Of a stretch of DNA of 13,896 nucleotides, positions 13,769-13,896 are shown in pieces. Under the pieces are notes generated by a model that ran no database searches, was not told the DNA's origin, and worked only from the letters and a program-made list of their open reading frames with translations. Numbering within the stretch: the first letter of the stretch is position 1; every line of letters begins with the position of its first letter. Source of the stretch: JBOHNM01 sp050730675 (GTDB lineage Bacteria > Planctomycetota > Phycisphaerae > Phycisphaerales > UBA1924); the NCBI GenBank assembly GCA_050730675.1, contig JBOHNM010000115.1:1-13896 (forward strand), read 5' to 3'. The position numbers and the translations under genes were made by a program.

Positions 13769-13896
13769 ATGGCCATGCGCACCCGCCGTGTCCTTTTTCG
13801 AGCCATCGTCGCAGCCTCGCTCGTGCTCTCGCTGCTGGCCGCAGCGGTGTGGGTGCGCAGCTATTACGTCGCGGACCTTGTACAGCACTCGACGCG
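13769..13896 (+). CDS. planctomycete-type small membrane protein (WVRSYY motif), 5' part only
   Basis: From the ATG at 13769 the frame is open to the window edge for 42 codons. It starts MAMRTRRVLFRAIVAASLVL and continues through one hydrophobic helix into AAVWVRSYYVADLVQHST. An arginine-rich start, one helix and a W-V-R-S-Y motif just after it is a pattern I recall from many uncharacterised planctomycete proteins, whose remainder is usually a short extracytoplasmic domain. A second ATG two codons in is an equally possible start; GGA at 13763-13765 is a weak SD. It is divergent from the nuclease gene, with 53 bases between starts that must hold both promoters. Confidence 0.7.
   Translation, partial: MAMRTRRVLFRAIVAASLVLSLLAAAVWVRSYYVADLVQHST

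Overview
The window looks like chromosomal DNA from a high-GC planctomycete, probably of the Phycisphaerae branch. The evidence for that is: strong G/C preference at third codon positions; a DUF2617-like protein of the layout I associate with planctomycetes; an ECF sigma factor paired with a single-pass membrane protein; and, at the right edge, the start of a small membrane protein carrying a WVRSYY motif that I recognise from many planctomycete genomes. This assignment is recall and inference, not a database result. I see no rRNA, tRNA, insertion sequence, CRISPR array or prophage gene.

Layout. 1-328 (minus): 5' part of an uncharacterised helical protein cut by the window edge. 329-628: divergent intergenic region with a possible promoter and a leader hairpin. 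629-1174 (plus): DUF2617-like protein, ending in a perfect-palindrome terminator shared with the gene opposite. 3064-1270 (minus): two-gene unit of ECF sigma factor then membrane protein (probable anti-sigma or signal partner). 3065-3482: non-coding. 3483-6647 (plus): isoleucyl-tRNA synthetase, with an acidic low-complexity insert in the editing domain and an eroded C-terminal zinc site. 7338-6640 (minus): YjdF/DUF2238-type membrane protein, overlapping the ileS stop codon tail to tail. 7501-12313 (plus): probable three-gene operon of sensor-less histidine kinase, NtrC-type sigma-54 response regulator and large HerA-like ATPase; the first two overlap at ATGA, the third follows 38 bases later behind a hairpin that covers its ribosome binding site and start codon. 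12314-12581: intergenic, with two overlapping hairpins, the second an intrinsic terminator. 13715-12582 (minus): membrane-anchored endonuclease/exonuclease/phosphatase-fold protein. 13769 to the right edge (plus): start of the WVRSYY membrane protein.

How the genes work together. The clearest cooperation is the kinase-regulator pair: the kinase should phosphorylate the regulator, which should activate sigma-54 promoters elsewhere. I found no convincing sigma-54 promoter here. Co-location of the HerA-like ATPase suggests common transcription, but the SD-masking hairpin suggests separate control of its translation. The ECF sigma factor and its downstream membrane protein form a second, independent signalling unit. 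ileS, the YjdF-like gene and the DUF2617-like gene look like unrelated neighbours.

I do not see a clear-cut new defence or biosynthetic system. The most unusual signals are (i) a widely dispersed repeat-like motif read in frame inside ileS, (ii) the start-codon-masking hairpin before the HerA-like ATPase, (iii) the long C-terminal half of that ATPase, with a glycine-rich hydrophobic segment between coiled coils, and (iv) the nested hairpins ahead of the terminator at 12530.
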